Of a stretch of DNA of 64,000 nt, positions 22,820 to 37,800 are shown in pieces (position 1 is the stretch's first letter; each line of letters starts with the position of its first letter). Source of the DNA: Bemisia tabaci (taxonomy: Eukaryota > Arthropoda > Insecta > Hemiptera > Aleyrodidae); the NCBI RefSeq assembly GCF_918797505.1, contig NC_092802.1, positions 21,163,883 to 21,227,882 on the forward strand, given 5' to 3'. A program made the position numbers and the translations under genes. Under the pieces are notes generated by a model. That model ran no database searches. It saw nothing but the letters and a program-made list of their open reading frames with translations, and was not told where the DNA came from.

Positions 22820-25800
22820 CTGAGAAAAAAAGAAGATAAAAACATGAGATAAAGGACGCTGAGAGAAGAAGAAAACATACTAAACAGATCTAAATATATA
22901 TTTAATTGCATTAAATGAATACGGCCTGATTGGCAGCAACTGTGAGGAATCAAAGATAGAAGATAGGAAGAGTAAGAGGGACTAGAGAAATTTAGATCAT
23001 TTCAAATTGTTGCCCATGAGACAAACGCTAGCAAACAATGATTCTAAAGATTACACAATCACAGATTGAAAATGCAGGTGTTTTCTTTTTCTTTTTTTTA
23101 GAAATCAACTGCTGGAATAGAATTAAATTATTTTACTTTAAAGTCGACATTTTTGAAGAAAGATACTCTTGACATACCTATAGGTATTAAACTTAAAAAA
23201 TGTTACTTCCCAAAAAATTTCAAATTTTTGAGAAGAGTGCTTTTTAAGACAGAGTATTCAAACATTTCTATCCCTACTGCAATACTAATTAACAAATCAA
23301 AGGAAATATCGAGAACGTTTGGCTAGTGGTTTTACACTGCAATGTTCATAATTGTCTCATAGATTTGGCTAAAATATCGCTCACACGCTTATTTGTCCAT
23401 TTATGGAATTCTCTGGCAATTAATGACACTTGACCGCAACTGTTTTCTATTAAACCATGGCAGCATTTTGGATTGCGTACTATTTCTTCACCCTTTCATT
23501 GTGCACCCTCTACACCTTTCCCCAGGAGAGTAACTCAATCTAGGACCTTTTTCTGGGACCTGTCATTGGCCTTTCTCTAGACAGTACCTAATTGTTTTGT
23601 CATAATGTCATGAACAACAATCTGTTTGGCATCCGTGATCTCCTGTGCTGTTCTATTCCACATGTTACCCTTTTTAGAAATGCCAGCTGATCTACGTTTA
23701 GTCTTGCATTTATGTTTGAGGAAAATAGCCTGAACTAAGTGCCAAAAAAATGAAACTGACCTTGATCACAATACTTGCCAGTGAAGCCTGGCATGCACTT
23801 GCAAGTATAGTCACCCATTTCATTGGGGATACACTTGGAGCCCTTCTGACACTTGTTGCTCAGACACGGGTCCACATTCATGCCAACGTCCAGCTTGGAT
23901 TCGACATCTGTTAATTTGCGCTCTATTGGCCGCTCACCCTCTTCTTCGACCATCTGTTCCTCATCCTGGACCAAAGAGCAGCCTGGCGTCACCTTCTGCT
24001 GCCGTGCTGCGTTCGTGAAGTCGACCAACTTGTGATTGATCCAGATTTCTTTCATGCAGCCTAGAACAATTTGAAAGAAATTAGATTTTGCAGTTTATTG
24101 GACAACGGTAAAAAAAAAAATTATCTCTTACCCCGTATTCCTCTTGATTATAGTAATACATTAAAAAATGAAATTTTTCTCGATAAAAACCTAATTTATG
24201 CCAAGGACTGATGGTCCAACCTCGTATTTTGTTGAATGCCTTGGCAGTTGGTCAAACCTTGCAAACTCCTAATTTTTGCAAATGTTTGACAAAGGCTAAA
24301 GCAAAATTTCTCAATATTTCAGACACAAAAATTGGTCACACTATTAATTTTTCTTGAATTTTCGGATCAATGCGCTCTTATTAATTTTTTATTTGCGAAA
24401 TTATAAATACCATTTATTTTGAGAAATATTTCAAAATTTTGAGTTAAGTGCCCATTTTAGTGCTAAAGATCATTGATTCACTTCTAAGATGATCCAGAAT
24501 TCAACAAAAGATGTGTACCTACACATTAAGAGCACCATCTCACCAAATAGCAGAAGATGCACAACTCCTAGTTCAGAGAAAATAAGTGGTAATTTGTCTG
24601 GACATTCTACAAAATGATTGATTTAACAATTCAATCGACTCATGCAAAAACGTCCATTGTCCAATACAGGGTTTTCATAATTGCAGTAGTTTCTTTTTCC
24701 CCACGACAGTGATGAATAAGATCGATCTCTTTTGCAAACGTTTAATTGTACTTAGGGATTATTTATAGCATTATTCTACATTCCTAACGTCTTACACCAT
24801 TTTGTGTCTTAAAGTTACAACGAGATCGTTCACTCAAATTCTGAAACACTGCATTGGACATCGGACATTTTTGCATGTGCCGATTCAATGGGCGTTTGGA
24901 AAATATAGAGAACAAATTGAAGATAGAGTAATATCTCCCATTGAGGCATATTTTTCGGGTTCTGAAAATTTGGCCCCAAGTCATATCAGAATTATCTACT
25001 GTAACTACTGCTAAAAACTAGAGAAATTACCGTTAAAGCTTGTTGCATTGCGTAAATGCCAATGTGAGAATGCCTCTTGACCAACTTCAGCTGGCACTCC
25101 ACCAAGGAAGAGAGGCGTCGTCAGGCGCAGGTAGTCTCTAGAGCCTTCATTGATGATAGAGCGAGCAATTCCATGATCAACTCGCAAGGTAAAGTTCTTT
25201 TTGATGGCAATTAATTCGACAACATGATATTTTCCATCAGTCAGAGTTTCAAAACTGAAAAAAGACATAAATTCTATTAATTTTTGATCTAATAAATCAA
25301 ATAAAATGTAAAAAAAAAAAACAATAGCAACTCTGAGGCCTTTCTTACTAAAACTTGATATGCACAGTTCAGACGCATTAAAAATGTTAATTTACTTTGC
25401 TTTCCATTCTGCATTGAAAAACTAAATAATTTTGCAACTTTATTGAACAATATTTTGCTGGATAAAATCAGAAATAACTACTGAAGTTGGAACTAAGACG
25501 CCAAACTCAGATGCAATTTAGAAAATTTTGCCTGATTATTATTAATATTTTATATTTTATTTTTTGTTTTTTACTTCTTTGACTAGGTAAATCCTTATAC
25601 TCATCATACACTCAGTAAATATGCGGCAAAATAAATTTACGATATTTTCTTTGTTCATATTTGAGATGCATTTGAACAGAAAATTGATGGCTCTTAGATG
25701 AGAGAAAAGACAAGGTTACCTGTACATGGTTGAAACCGGATAATTTCCAACATCATAGCTCACTCGAATCCTGCCATTGAATAATTCAACAGCCAAATGT

Positions 25801-28800
25801 TCTGACTGGCCATCATACAGCAAGACACCGTTTTCTTGTGTTGTGGAGAAGACGACAGTAACATTGGCTTCTGGTTTTGTTCTTAACGGTTCCATTTCAA
25901 CGAAAGATGAACTATGGATGAAGCTCAGACTGGTCAGATATTCGCATCGTTTTCCTGTTGAGAAGGAAATCACACGTGAAGTAAAACAATGTTAAAACTG
26001 TTCATACATTCTTATTCTAAATATACAATAAGCCAATTCTATAGATTGCAACTTTTAAACCTTGTTTCTTTTGTGTTGCTTGTATTGCTGTGAGGAATAT
26101 TTTTGCTAGCGCTTATTTTTGGCAAAAAAAGTTGGTAAAATGCAACATTAATGATTTTAATGATGAAATTAATGATTTTTCTTATGTTGAGAGAGATAAA
26201 AAAATACTTGTTATTTTTTAGAGGTAGAGGGTAAAAAATAAAAGACGTACCTGAGTAACCAGGAGCACATTTACAAGAATAGTCCGATGATCCCTGCGGT
26301 TGGAAGCAGATACCGTTCTTGCACTCGTGATGCTGACAAGGCGATGTTTGTGGATAGAGCATGGCAACCATAGGTGATATCTCGCAAAATTTTCCGGCAT
26401 AGTCCCCGGGACAGGTGCAAGTGTAATCGTTCACTCCATCAACACAAGTGCCACCATTCTGGCACATGTGGTTTTGACAATCATCGTTATTGATTGTGCA
26501 GTTCTCGCCTGAGAATCCTGGAGCACATTCGCAGGAGTAGTGCGTGAAGTGATTGATGCACTTAGCTCCATTGTGGCAGGGATTGTACTCTTTCGTGCAG
26601 AATGGGATCTTCGTTTCACAGTACGTTCCCATGTAGCCTGGAGAGCAGCGACACTCGTACGCTTGGATCAAATCGATGCAGGTTGCGTTGTTTTTGCATT
26701 GGTGTTTCAAGCAGTCGTCAATGTTGCTTTCGCAGCGAGCGCCAGTGAAGCCAGGTGCACACTCGCAACTACGATGACAAAATAATTAGAAATAAATAAG
26801 TATAGAATTAATTTAAGAATACAAGAAACAAGTAGTTGTTTTCCAGCTTGTAAAAATGTAACTACATTTCCAAATTGAAAAATTTCCTTTCACAAACTGA
26901 ATTGTTAGGCATTTATGATTGAAAAGTTCATTGATTTTTTCCTAATTTGCCGCCCAAAAAAGTAAAAAAACGGCGAAATTTGGACAGAAATTGCACATTT
27001 ATACTTTTGTACAAAATTAAATTATTTAGGTTGAATTTTCAGCCTTGAAATTAAATTCTGTTCCTCTCTTTGGAGAATTGGATAAGTCCTACCTTAGGTT
27101 ATTGATAATTCAAAGTTTTCTTTGCAGAAAATGCTTAAATTATTAAAATAACAGTTAAGAGTAAGAAAATTACCTAAATCTTCCTTCTTCCAAAAGTTTG
27201 CAAGTTCCAGAGTTTCGACAAGGGTTGCCGTAGCATGCATCAATTGTATGTTCACACAGCTTTCCGTGGAAACCAGGAGCGCACCGACAATTGAACTGTC
27301 TCTCCGGTAGGGCTTCGCACACACCATTGTTGCTGCAAGGTTTTGTGTAGCATGCATCACATTTTGATAGGATCTCATCACTGACTGGACCTAGGAAAAA
27401 TGAAAAATAAATGTTGATGTAACCTAGAGAGTGGAAAGAAAGAATTATCGACAGTTTTCATTTGAAATTTACCTTGGTGCCTTACTTATGGACTCGAGAA
27501 AGACTGCCTGTAAAAAGTAAGTTGAGTAAGTTAAGGTAAGTTCTAGTAGCTTCTTAAATTTTCAGATTAACAGACTAAATAACTTGTCATTCATTCTCAT
27601 CAGAAATGCTTTTTTCTTTAACTATAAAATGAAAACTACGGCGATTGAAAAAGAGCTTCCCTCTGAATTAGTTAGCTCCCAGTATAAATGTCATTGGTGT
27701 GAAAGAAATAATAATGCCTGGAAAAAATAATCATACCATCACAAGTGAAAAGATGTGTCGGAGTGGATAAGAGCAACTTGTCACGCATGTTGATTGGACC
27801 CGTGCATCTTGCAATCCCAGGTTCTACAAAATCTCGTTTCACCCATTCTGCCAGCCACCCTAAGTTGCAATCACAGTATAACGGATTGGCTCCCAACGCT
27901 AAATGAGTGACACTCATCAAATCGGCAAAAGCGCCATCAGGAATCATGGATAAATTATTCTCATGCAGAGAAATGATTCTCAAAGATTTCAGTCCAGCAA
28001 GAGCGTTCTTTTCAATGCATTGGAGCTTGTTGTAGCTGACGATCAGGGTCGACAGCTTTGACAAGTGTTGGAAAGTATTGTTTGCCAGAACTGTGATTTT
28101 GTTGTAGCTCAAGTCCAATCGTGTTAAGGATTTCAGGTGCCTCAGACGGTCAGCTTGAATTGATGTGATTTCATTCACGTCTAGGTATAGTTCTGAAGTT
28201 TCGGCAGGTATTCCACGAGGGATTTCGGTAAGTTTCGATTGGCTGCATCGGACGACGGTTCCTGTGCATGTGCATTTCGATGGGCAGTAATTTTCTCCTA
28301 AGCAACCTTGATCTTGATCGCCTAGAAAATTGAAAGCAAATCTGAGTAACAAAAAACGGGCAGGAAACATAAAAGTATTAAAATAAAAAAGTGCTAACAT
28401 TTCTTAGAGACCAAGCATTTCACAATCACGTGTGTACAAAACTATGGTCTCTACAATTCAGTTATCCAGAAGATTTAGGATGTATTAGGCAACTGAAAGT
28501 TTCATGTAAACTGAAATGGAAAGTATTTTCTATTTTCACCCACAATGGTTACTTATAATTTAAACAAGGAAAACAGTGGAAACAAGACTAAAATACATAA
28601 AATTACTCGGGACGTTTCAGCGTCTCACAATACCATTATCAACCACTAAAAATAGTAAAGTATACAAATAAAAAAGAAATTAAAATCAACGGAAACCAGC
28701 ACGGCATTACATGGTGATGGTTTCCGTATTGTTTTTAGCGGTTGATAAAGGTGTTGTGAGACACCAAAATGTCCTGTTTATTTTTATATTATTAGCCTTG

Positions 28801-31800
28801 TTTCTGCTGTTTCCCTTGATTTCTTTCTACTGTTTTCGTTTTGGGCTGACTGTGTAGCTATGTCTTTGGTCTTATAATTTAAGGTACAGCTAATCCATTG
28901 CACAAGTTGGCAAACAAAGGCAGCGCAATGATTCGTCAAGAATGCTTCCTTTCACAAACAATAAGCTGCTTTTGTTCGTTGACTCTCTTGCCTTGAGTGC
29001 TGTATCTTTGGTCCCAGCATGGGACGAATGTTGAAATATCAATGTCTTGTGAACATAAATTCCTGTTGAAAATTGAAACACCGAAACCAGTGCCATTCAA
29101 CAATAAAACTGGTTACTCACTTGTGCACTTGAATTCATGTGGTGGAATCTCATGAATTGGGGTATCTTTCAATCTGGCTGGTCCACCGCAGTTTGGACTG
29201 CCAGCAGTCAACTTCCTTCGTTTCAGCCATTCAGGGAACCATCCAAGGTGACAGTTACATTGGAATGGATTGGATTTCAAGTTTCTGAAAAGAAATAAAA
29301 ATAATCTGAGACCTCATTTTGCAGCATTTGACTATCCATACACATTCATACAAATGAAGTACATTCTTTAAATTTTTGCTTGCATTTCATTTGTCGAGCC
29401 AAAATCATTCCTGAAATTAAAGGCCATGCACCTTATTGCTCTCTGATGAAAGAGAATACCAATAATTTTACAATTTGGGAAAGTCAATGATAAAACCCTA
29501 ATAAGAAACACAGTGAGAATTAAGATTTTGAAGAATAGGAAACTTACAATGTATGAAGTTCGTTCAAGATATCAAAGGATCCAGGCATGACGCATGTTAT
29601 CAAATTGTCATTCAGGGATCTGAAAACACACGCAAGACAAATTAAGTTTAGCAAGGTTCGGCTAGATGAAGTGAGGAATAGACCACTAGACAAGATGAGA
29701 ATAAAAGCACGATGTAACATATATTCACTTCAGAATTTCATGAGGTAAACCAATCACATGACAGAAAGTCTGGAAATCAATTCCTGAACAAGATGCAAGT
29801 GTTTACTGTCATCATTGGATAAATGGAAAACATACAAATGAAATCATTTGTATAATCTAAACCTGATTGAATCTCGGTTCAAAATACTTGTTGGTATTTT
29901 GTTCAGGAGTTGCTTTCTGAACTTCGAATTGTGTAAATTGTTTTCTACATAAAATGTTAAGGAGAAAACATGGGAAATTTTTTTCTAAATCAGACCTTGT
30001 CTAGTTGCTCAGAGTCAATGATAAGAGGATGTTCATTGACTCCAAATGACAAGATACCATTTTTTTGGGGCCAAAAAAACATCATAAGGGTTTAGAATAT
30101 TCTCATACTTAAAAAAAGAACGGAACTTCACATATTTGGGTGAAGTTGAAACAAAAAGAAAATGAAACTGCAAAATTGAAGAAAATAATTTTCGTCCGAT
30201 ATTTTACTTGCATTAGTGATATTCCGAGGGAGAAAAATCAATTTTAATTTGGGGTGACAAGAGACACCTATCAGTACAAGACTGGATTGCTAAAATAATT
30301 TTATGAAAGTAAATAGTTCTATGGTGATCGGGGTCCAAACCTACTACTCTATAAAATTCTTTTCAGATTCCTCCAACTTCAAAAAACCTCCGTACCTAAA
30401 AGATTGATTCTCAAAAAAAGCAAGTACAAAAAATGGAAAGAGTTGAACGAGACTGCAATAAGTTGCGTCAAATTCGAACCAAGAAAAATAGGTTTGAAGT
30501 TTTATTCCTCCATACGACTCAATGTTAGTAAAACAGTTTACCGATTGCTGTCTTGTTCAAAATATTCTTTTCCAACTTTGAATTTTTGACAGGAAAAAAT
30601 TGACAACTAATTGACTTCAAAGCTCCATCCAAATTAAATCCTTCTTTCACTAATTTTTTATTGCTAGTAGAGCATTGGGTCCACACTCATTCAGGTTTAA
30701 AATTAAAGCAATACTTACAAAATTTTCAATGTATGAAGACCTTGGAACATTTTGTTTGTGATTTTGGTCAGCTTGTTCTCAGCAAGATTTCTGAAAGAAA
30801 AAGTAAAATATAATTTACGATAAACATCAAATCAAACTTAACCGATACCTTACTGTTGTTGTATAGTAAAATGTAAGAGATATCTTTTTTCACTACATAA
30901 GCTGATTTTGTTAACAAATTTTCTACCTTTCAATTTTTTTTCAGCAATTTTGCTGCTATCATTGGGTTTTTTGTATTTACTTATAATTGAAAAAGATTTG
31001 CAAAGTTCTGCAATTAACTCTTGAACTATTCTTTTCTTCTTTAAGGTGATTCGTCAAGCTCAAAAGAAGTGGTCGAACTGACATGCAATATATTGCATCT
31101 TTTAGGTAAAAACTCTGCCGAGATTTTTGACCTAATCGATGCGATATATCGCATGCCAGTTTGACCACTTCTTTTGAGCTTTACGAATCACCTTAATACA
31201 ATATTTCCGGGAAAAAGGTATGAAAAAATATGGGTAGATAATCAGCTGATGACTACTAACAATTCTGATAAGAGAGTAGTTCCTTCAAAGTATTTTCTTC
31301 CAGTAATTTGATTTCATTTTTCCTTAGGTCCAGTCGATGGAGTTGGGGTAGCCGCCCAAAGAGGCCATCTGCTTTGATCACCTCAATGTTGTTATCATTC
31401 AAAAGCCTGGCAAAAATAAATCAGGAGATAAAATTTATTAAAGAAAAAAAAATTAGACATTTAATACCCTTTTTAAAACTGCGTCCTGCACTAACTTTTT
31501 TTAAGGATACATTTCCAGAATTGACAAGAGTAATTTAATTCAAAATTTCATCTGCTCACTCCTTCATCACAGGAAAAGATAAAGAGAGCCTTAAAGTAGA
31601 TCGTCTTAGAGATCATTGCACATTGGAGCACGCTTAAAAATCACTACTCTTAAATAAATTACTCTGTGAGAGTTTCAAGCAGAAAATTTTTTTCCACTAT
31701 TCTTCTAATTCTGGAGACATTAAGTGTGTGATTGCAGACTCAAAGGGTTCAATGTTGTGATTATAAGACCTACACAGTAAGTATACTTACTGCCTGCAAA

Positions 31801-34800
31801 TCTGTACCCACTCAAATGGAAGTTTATAGTCAATTCAGTTTCAAAACAACAGAGAAAATCATTGTCAGCATGATTTTGTGGTAAAATTTGGTGAACAATT
31901 TCCAAATTTAATTCATGAATTAGGTACCTCACTTAATGTTGTAATTTGTGACACCGATTTCAGAAATTTCCTCCTTTCTTTCTTCTCCTATTTTAAAGAA
32001 AAGTCACAGAGCTCTGTTCAAAGGCTTGAGCATTAAAGTATGTCACTTACAGTTCAGTGGTGTAGGCAGGGATGTCTTTGGGTACTTCCTTCAACCCTCT
32101 CGCAGAGCAATCAACGATTGTTCCATCGCAAGAGCAGTTTGTCGGGCATGCTCTCTCGATCATGCAGTCCCCATGGAAGGTTCGTTCTTCGGTGCCTGAT
32201 AAGATAAAATCTTTGATTAGAATGCAAGCTAATATAAAATGTGCAATTTCAAATTTACTTTTGTAATATACAACGTGCGTGGGCATAACACAACACATGA
32301 GTCGTTCACAATGCATTCTACTGTTTCTCCAATTGGGTACTGCGGATTGACTACAAAACAGTTTATTAGTGAGGATGGATTCAAAGCTGACTTACAATTC
32401 GCACACCTGCCAGGTAGGTTACCTGACACTAGCTAGAATTGTTCAGAATTTTCCACAGAATTATTGAGCCAGTATAAGATACGAGACCTTTAACAAGTGA
32501 TAATCTGCTTGCTATGTGTCTCTGCCTTATAGACTAGTTTAATTAGAAAATTAGGTAAATAAAAATGTTTAAAAAAATTTAAGCATGAGAGAGACAAACC
32601 TTTTGTATGAGATCGAATTAGTATATAAAGATTGAGTGAGAGAATTTCTTGAGAAGTCACAAGTTTTGTACATCATGATGAATAATATTTTAGGATGTGA
32701 ATTTGAAGAATAAGAAATGACTTATACGCAATTTAACTATGAGATAAAGTAACAGAGAGTATAGTAACCTTCTATATATATATATGAGTCGCTTTTATAG
32801 CGCTCTTTGGCGCTGTGCGACGCCTAATCGCCACAAAGCTCGGTCTTCCCACAGGTCATCAGGGAGTTGACAATCTCTTATCTCATTTAACACCCCCTGT
32901 CGCCAACCTCTCACTGGGCGTCCCCTACGTCTCCTCCCAGGAGGAACCCAATCAAGCATCTTTTTTGGCAGCCTCTCTTCCGTCATCCTATTGACATGAC
33001 CATACCAAACAAGTTGTTTGGTCATGACGTCGAACACGATGTCATTTTCGACTTCCATTATCTGACGCACTCTATCATTACGGACCCGATCTCTCCTAGA
33101 AATTCCTGCTGACCTTCTCCAGAAATCCATCTCCGTTGCTCTTAGCATATCCTGTGTCCGTTTCTTCAGCTGCCAAACTTCACATCCGTATGTTAATATA
33201 CTTTTGACTACAGCGTTGTATATCCTCCTCTTGTTATCTTTGGAAATCCGCTGATCCCAGAGGATTCCATTTAACATCGCTATAGCCTTCCTTGCTAAGG
33301 TGTTCCTTTCCCTGATAGCTTGATCCGTCCTTCCATCCTGGGTCAACCGCACTCCCAAGTACTTAAAGTGCTCGCAGCCTTTGATCTGCTGCCCATCCTC
33401 CAACTCAATGCTTTGCTGATCACCGCCAAAAGTCATCTTCTCAGATTTGGATATGCTGACTTCCAGACCCCACTTCCGATACTCTTCTACTAGCTTGCGC
33501 ATCATGTATTCCGCGTCATCTTGATCTTGAGCAACCACCACCTGGTCATCAGCAAAGCACAGAGTAAACAGAGTTTCGAGATCACCCAAGGGGACACCCA
33601 TACCAGAGCATTTCTTTTTCCATTCTTTTAGCACGCACTCGAGATAAATTTTAAATAATGTTGGCGACAAACAACATCCCTGTTTTAAACCCTTAGTCAC
33701 ATAAAATCCCGCTGACAACCCCCCATGGCACTTAACTTTGGTAAAACTCCCTTTATAAAATCGCTTAACAGCGTCAATCAACCCCCCGTTAAAATTCGAT
33801 TTTTCCAAGGCCTCCCAAAGTTTCACCAACGGCACGCTGTCATACGCCTTCTGGAGATCCACAAAAATTAAATGCAGTTCCTGAGCTACGGCCATTTTCT
33901 TCTCAATGACCTGGACAATAACAAAGAGGTGATCTATCGTAGACCTGCCAGCTCTAAAACCAGCCTGCTCCTCTGCTTCGTGATCCTGCCATTCGTCCTC
34001 GATCTTCGCTTTCAGTATCTTCCCGTACACTTTGCTTATTGTCCCGGTCACTGAGAGCCCCCGGTAGTTGTTACAGTCGTCCTTCCTTCCCTTCTTTTTG
34101 TAGATGGCCTTGATCCAAGACTCCTTCCACTCCCTTGGTACCTCGTCACCCCTGATGCATTGTTGCATCAGTTTTCTGAGGCACTCAAAGAGCTTGGCAG
34201 TCCCGTACTTGACCAACTCGACAGGAATCCCACCAGGACCCGGTGCTTTGTCATTAATTAGCTCTTTAACCGCTTTAATTATGTCACAAGTGTGGATCTC
34301 CAAGTTGTTCATTCTTCCGTTGTCCGTGCTGTTGTCTCGAAACTCTGGGCGCCTTTCCGTCAAAAGATCTTTAAAATGATCCTCCAGTTTTTTAAGTGAT
34401 ATCGGAGAAACGATGTCGCGCTTCATGTCTCTACGTAAACCTTTAATTAACTTCCAGCTCTCAGCACTTTTTCTCCCCCCTAGGTAGGTGTTAATTCTAG
34501 AACAGTTGCTTTCCCAAGCTTCATTCTTCTTCCGTGTTATGAGGCTCCTAACTTTAGACTGAGCTTTCCTGTAAGCAACTTTATCTTCAGTCTTTTTAGA
34601 CGACAGAAATATAAGGTGTTTTTGCCTCTTAAGATTTATCTCGTCTTCAATTTCTTCATCCCACCAGTAAGGATGCTGGTATTTATTACTGGTTTTGTGA
34701 ACACCTAGGGCTTCTTTCGCTGCAGAGTGGATACAATCTTTGATGAACTGATATTGCTCTTCCGTGGTACCCGAGAGTCCATCCCCCAGCTTCTCATCTA

Positions 34801-37800
34801 AGCGTTTCCGATACAGAGCCTTGACACTAGGGTGCTCCAAACTTTCGATGTTATACCATACTTCATGATTTTGCGTTCCCTGACTCTGCTGTTGCTCAGG
34901 CATTGGCTCTTTATCTTTAATCCCTTTAACGGGAAACGCTATATCTGCTCGGAGGAAATGATGATCACTGCCGCAAGAGAGTCCCCTGCACACTCTAACT
35001 TGCTGCAATTTCAACTTAGTAGTGTGCTTTACAATTACATAATCGATGATGGATTTCAATCCTCGCGTTGGCTGGACCCAGGTATACTTATGGATGTCTT
35101 TGTGTTGAAAAAAGCCATTCAAAATTTTCATCTCAGTTTGAGAACAAATTGAGATGAGCCGATCACCGTTATCATTAACAGCATCCTCCCCAAACGGTCC
35201 AACAACTTTACAGTTTACTCGTCGTCCCGTTCTGCTGTTCAAATCACCCATAAGAATGGCTTCCCTGCCAGCACCAACGTTCAGTATTTCATCATTCAGA
35301 TCTTCGAAGAATTGGTCCTTACATGCGACAGTGGCATCATCATTTACACCGTATACTCCGAGCAGCGTGATCTTATGTCCGTACAGGTTAAGGTTCATTT
35401 TGATAATGCGCTGGTTGACGGCCTCCCAAGTGCCCACGAACTTACGTAGGCTTCTCCGCAAAAGTATTGCTACTCCTTGCTGAGCACGCTGATCTTTGGC
35501 TACGCCGCTGTAGAATAGATCATAGTCACCGTAATTCTCTGACCCGTGCCCTTTTTTCTTGGTCTCAGTAAGAACAGCGACATCCACTCCAAGTTTCTGA
35601 ATCTCCGATATCACTTCCGGTAACTTATTTGAAATGCCTTGGACATTCCACGTCCCAAATACCATTGTCCGTTTTCTCAATTTTTGTCGACGTGTCCGTT
35701 TAGTTCTAGTGGTACCGAGGCTTGTATTGTTAGGTCGTTTAACAGTAAAACTTTTAACAAGTACCGGGGAGTTAGCCCGATGACTCAACCCCCAACCTGG
35801 AGGACCAGGGTTTGATTTCGGAGTTGCCTCTCCTAGACAGGTTGCTTTCACTTCAGCTCAGAGCCCTGTCTGCCCTTCTAGCAGGTGGTTCATACGCCCA
35901 GAGGCCGGTGACCATCTCCACTGCCCCCTTTGAGGCAGGGGCTACCAGCTGGGGTCCGCAGGATTGCTAAACCTGTGACAACAGTCCCCCATACGGGCTA
36001 GTAACCTTCTATACTCTCTGTAAAGTAAGAAGAATTTTGAGGAGACAGTTTCAATCAAGTTACGTGCGAAACGCGATTCGCGAACTTGTGTTGTGTCCGT
36101 GTTACTGGTTACTGATAACAGGCCGAATGAATGAAACACTGATAAATTGTTTGTTGACGACTGAAGTTCACTGATATTGCTGAAGAGAGCAGCACTAGCA
36201 GCACGAGCAAAATTCGAATTTTTGGCGGCAACAATTTGACGCGCTACCGCCGCTACCTGTTGTAATAGGGTAAAGAGTTGATAAAGTTCTCTTGGCACTT
36301 GTAAATTACCTCGGTTTAGTACCTGCTTCATTGAGTTCAATATGGCTTTATATAATTTGTAGGCATGTACAAGAATGATACCTACCGAGTACCGATGGCT
36401 GAAATCGAAAATTTCCCTACTTCAAATGTGTTGTTGGAAAATCGTCTTATATTTTATTTTCCGTATTTAACGAAAACTAACAGAGATATTAGCTTAAAGT
36501 TGCTGTGAATATTTTCTTTTAATAAAAAAATATTCACATTAAGCACATTAAAGATTTCTACTTTGGTTAGTTTTCGTTTTAAAAAATAAAGCATAATCAG
36601 AGGTTTTGAAAATATTGCAATGGAGATACCAGGGCCGGATTAAGGGGGTGGCCACATGGGCCGTGGCCCATGGCGGCAAATTTAAGGGGCGGCAAATTTT
36701 GCAATTTTTTTAAATGTAGGTATAAAAGAAATCGGATTCAGAAAAAAAAAAATTATCAATGAGAAAAGGGGACAAAATTTCTCTTTCCTGAGAGAATAGT
36801 AATTTCTACTTTTTTCGTTTTTCGATGATACAAGAGACAGTATCTTCAATTAGTCGAGTTAAGAGAGGAACTAACACATATTAGCGCCTACAAGACTGCA
36901 TGAATACTTCACCCATTGCCCAAACACAGTGCGGTCAGGAGCGGTTGGCGTGAAACGTATAGCGCCTACAAGACTGCAGAAATACTTCACGCATTGCGCC
37001 AAACACAGTGCGATCACCGCGACGCAGCGGCGGAAGTTAAAATTATTATACCACATTTGTGTTTGTTCCTTCATAATTTTTTGGCTCATTTCTTATTAAT
37101 GGGGGAGCAAATTTCCTTACAATTTTGCTATAGTGTTGACAGGGCTTTCGCAAAAATGTATCCAACACGAGTAGGTAAACGCGTCTTATGAACCTCTCCG
37201 CCTCCCCCTCCGGCACGTTCACTTGATGGTTTTTATTGATGTTTCAAAACGAATGAGAAGGGGGCTGCAAAATACCTTTGCAAAATACAGACGGCCCATG
37301 GGCGGCAAGTAGGTAAATCCGGCCCTGGGAGATACTGATTTTCCGACTTCAGCATCGATGCGCAGGTACACAAATTAATCATCACTTGCCGATAAGTTAA
37401 CACTCTTGTGGAATGCACAGAAGATCTGCATTTCGATTCTTACATTTAATTTCAATGCTAAACTGAAGACGGATGATCTTCGTATCCTTCTCATCCCAAA
37501 AGTGCGTGGGTGGGTAAACTTACTTGGTGTGGACTCTAATAATAATGTCGATAATCTCAGCTGAGGAAGGTATAGTCATATTTTATACTTATTAAGATTT
37601 GATTTTTGGTGGAGGGCTTACCCTTACATTTGAATTTTTCGTCTCTGAGGGCTTCAATACGGCGTCGCATCATCTTCTTGGGCGATTCACAGCGAACGCC
37701 GGAGGTTTCGATCGGGTTTTGGTGGAGGTATTCGGCCAGCCATCGGAGGTTGCAGTCACAGATGAACGGATTTCGCGCCAAATGACTGGGGGAAAAAATC

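Noticed and set aside
26540..26785. Plus-strand ORF of 81 codons
   Set aside because: Antisense of the slit EGF exon.
32230..32440. Possible extra exon with '[13 protein letters not shown]' on the minus strand
   Set aside because: Not part of Slit; adding it between the LRRCT 2 and LRRNT 3 exons would break a junction that already joins in phase.
33872..35483. Plus-strand ORFs of 60-109 codons
   Set aside because: Antisense shadows of the 1018-codon LINE frame.
35942..36340. 132-codon minus-strand ORF beside the LINE
   Set aside because: It crosses the LINE 5' end and its target duplication into unrelated intron; no recognised domain, so a chance fusion.
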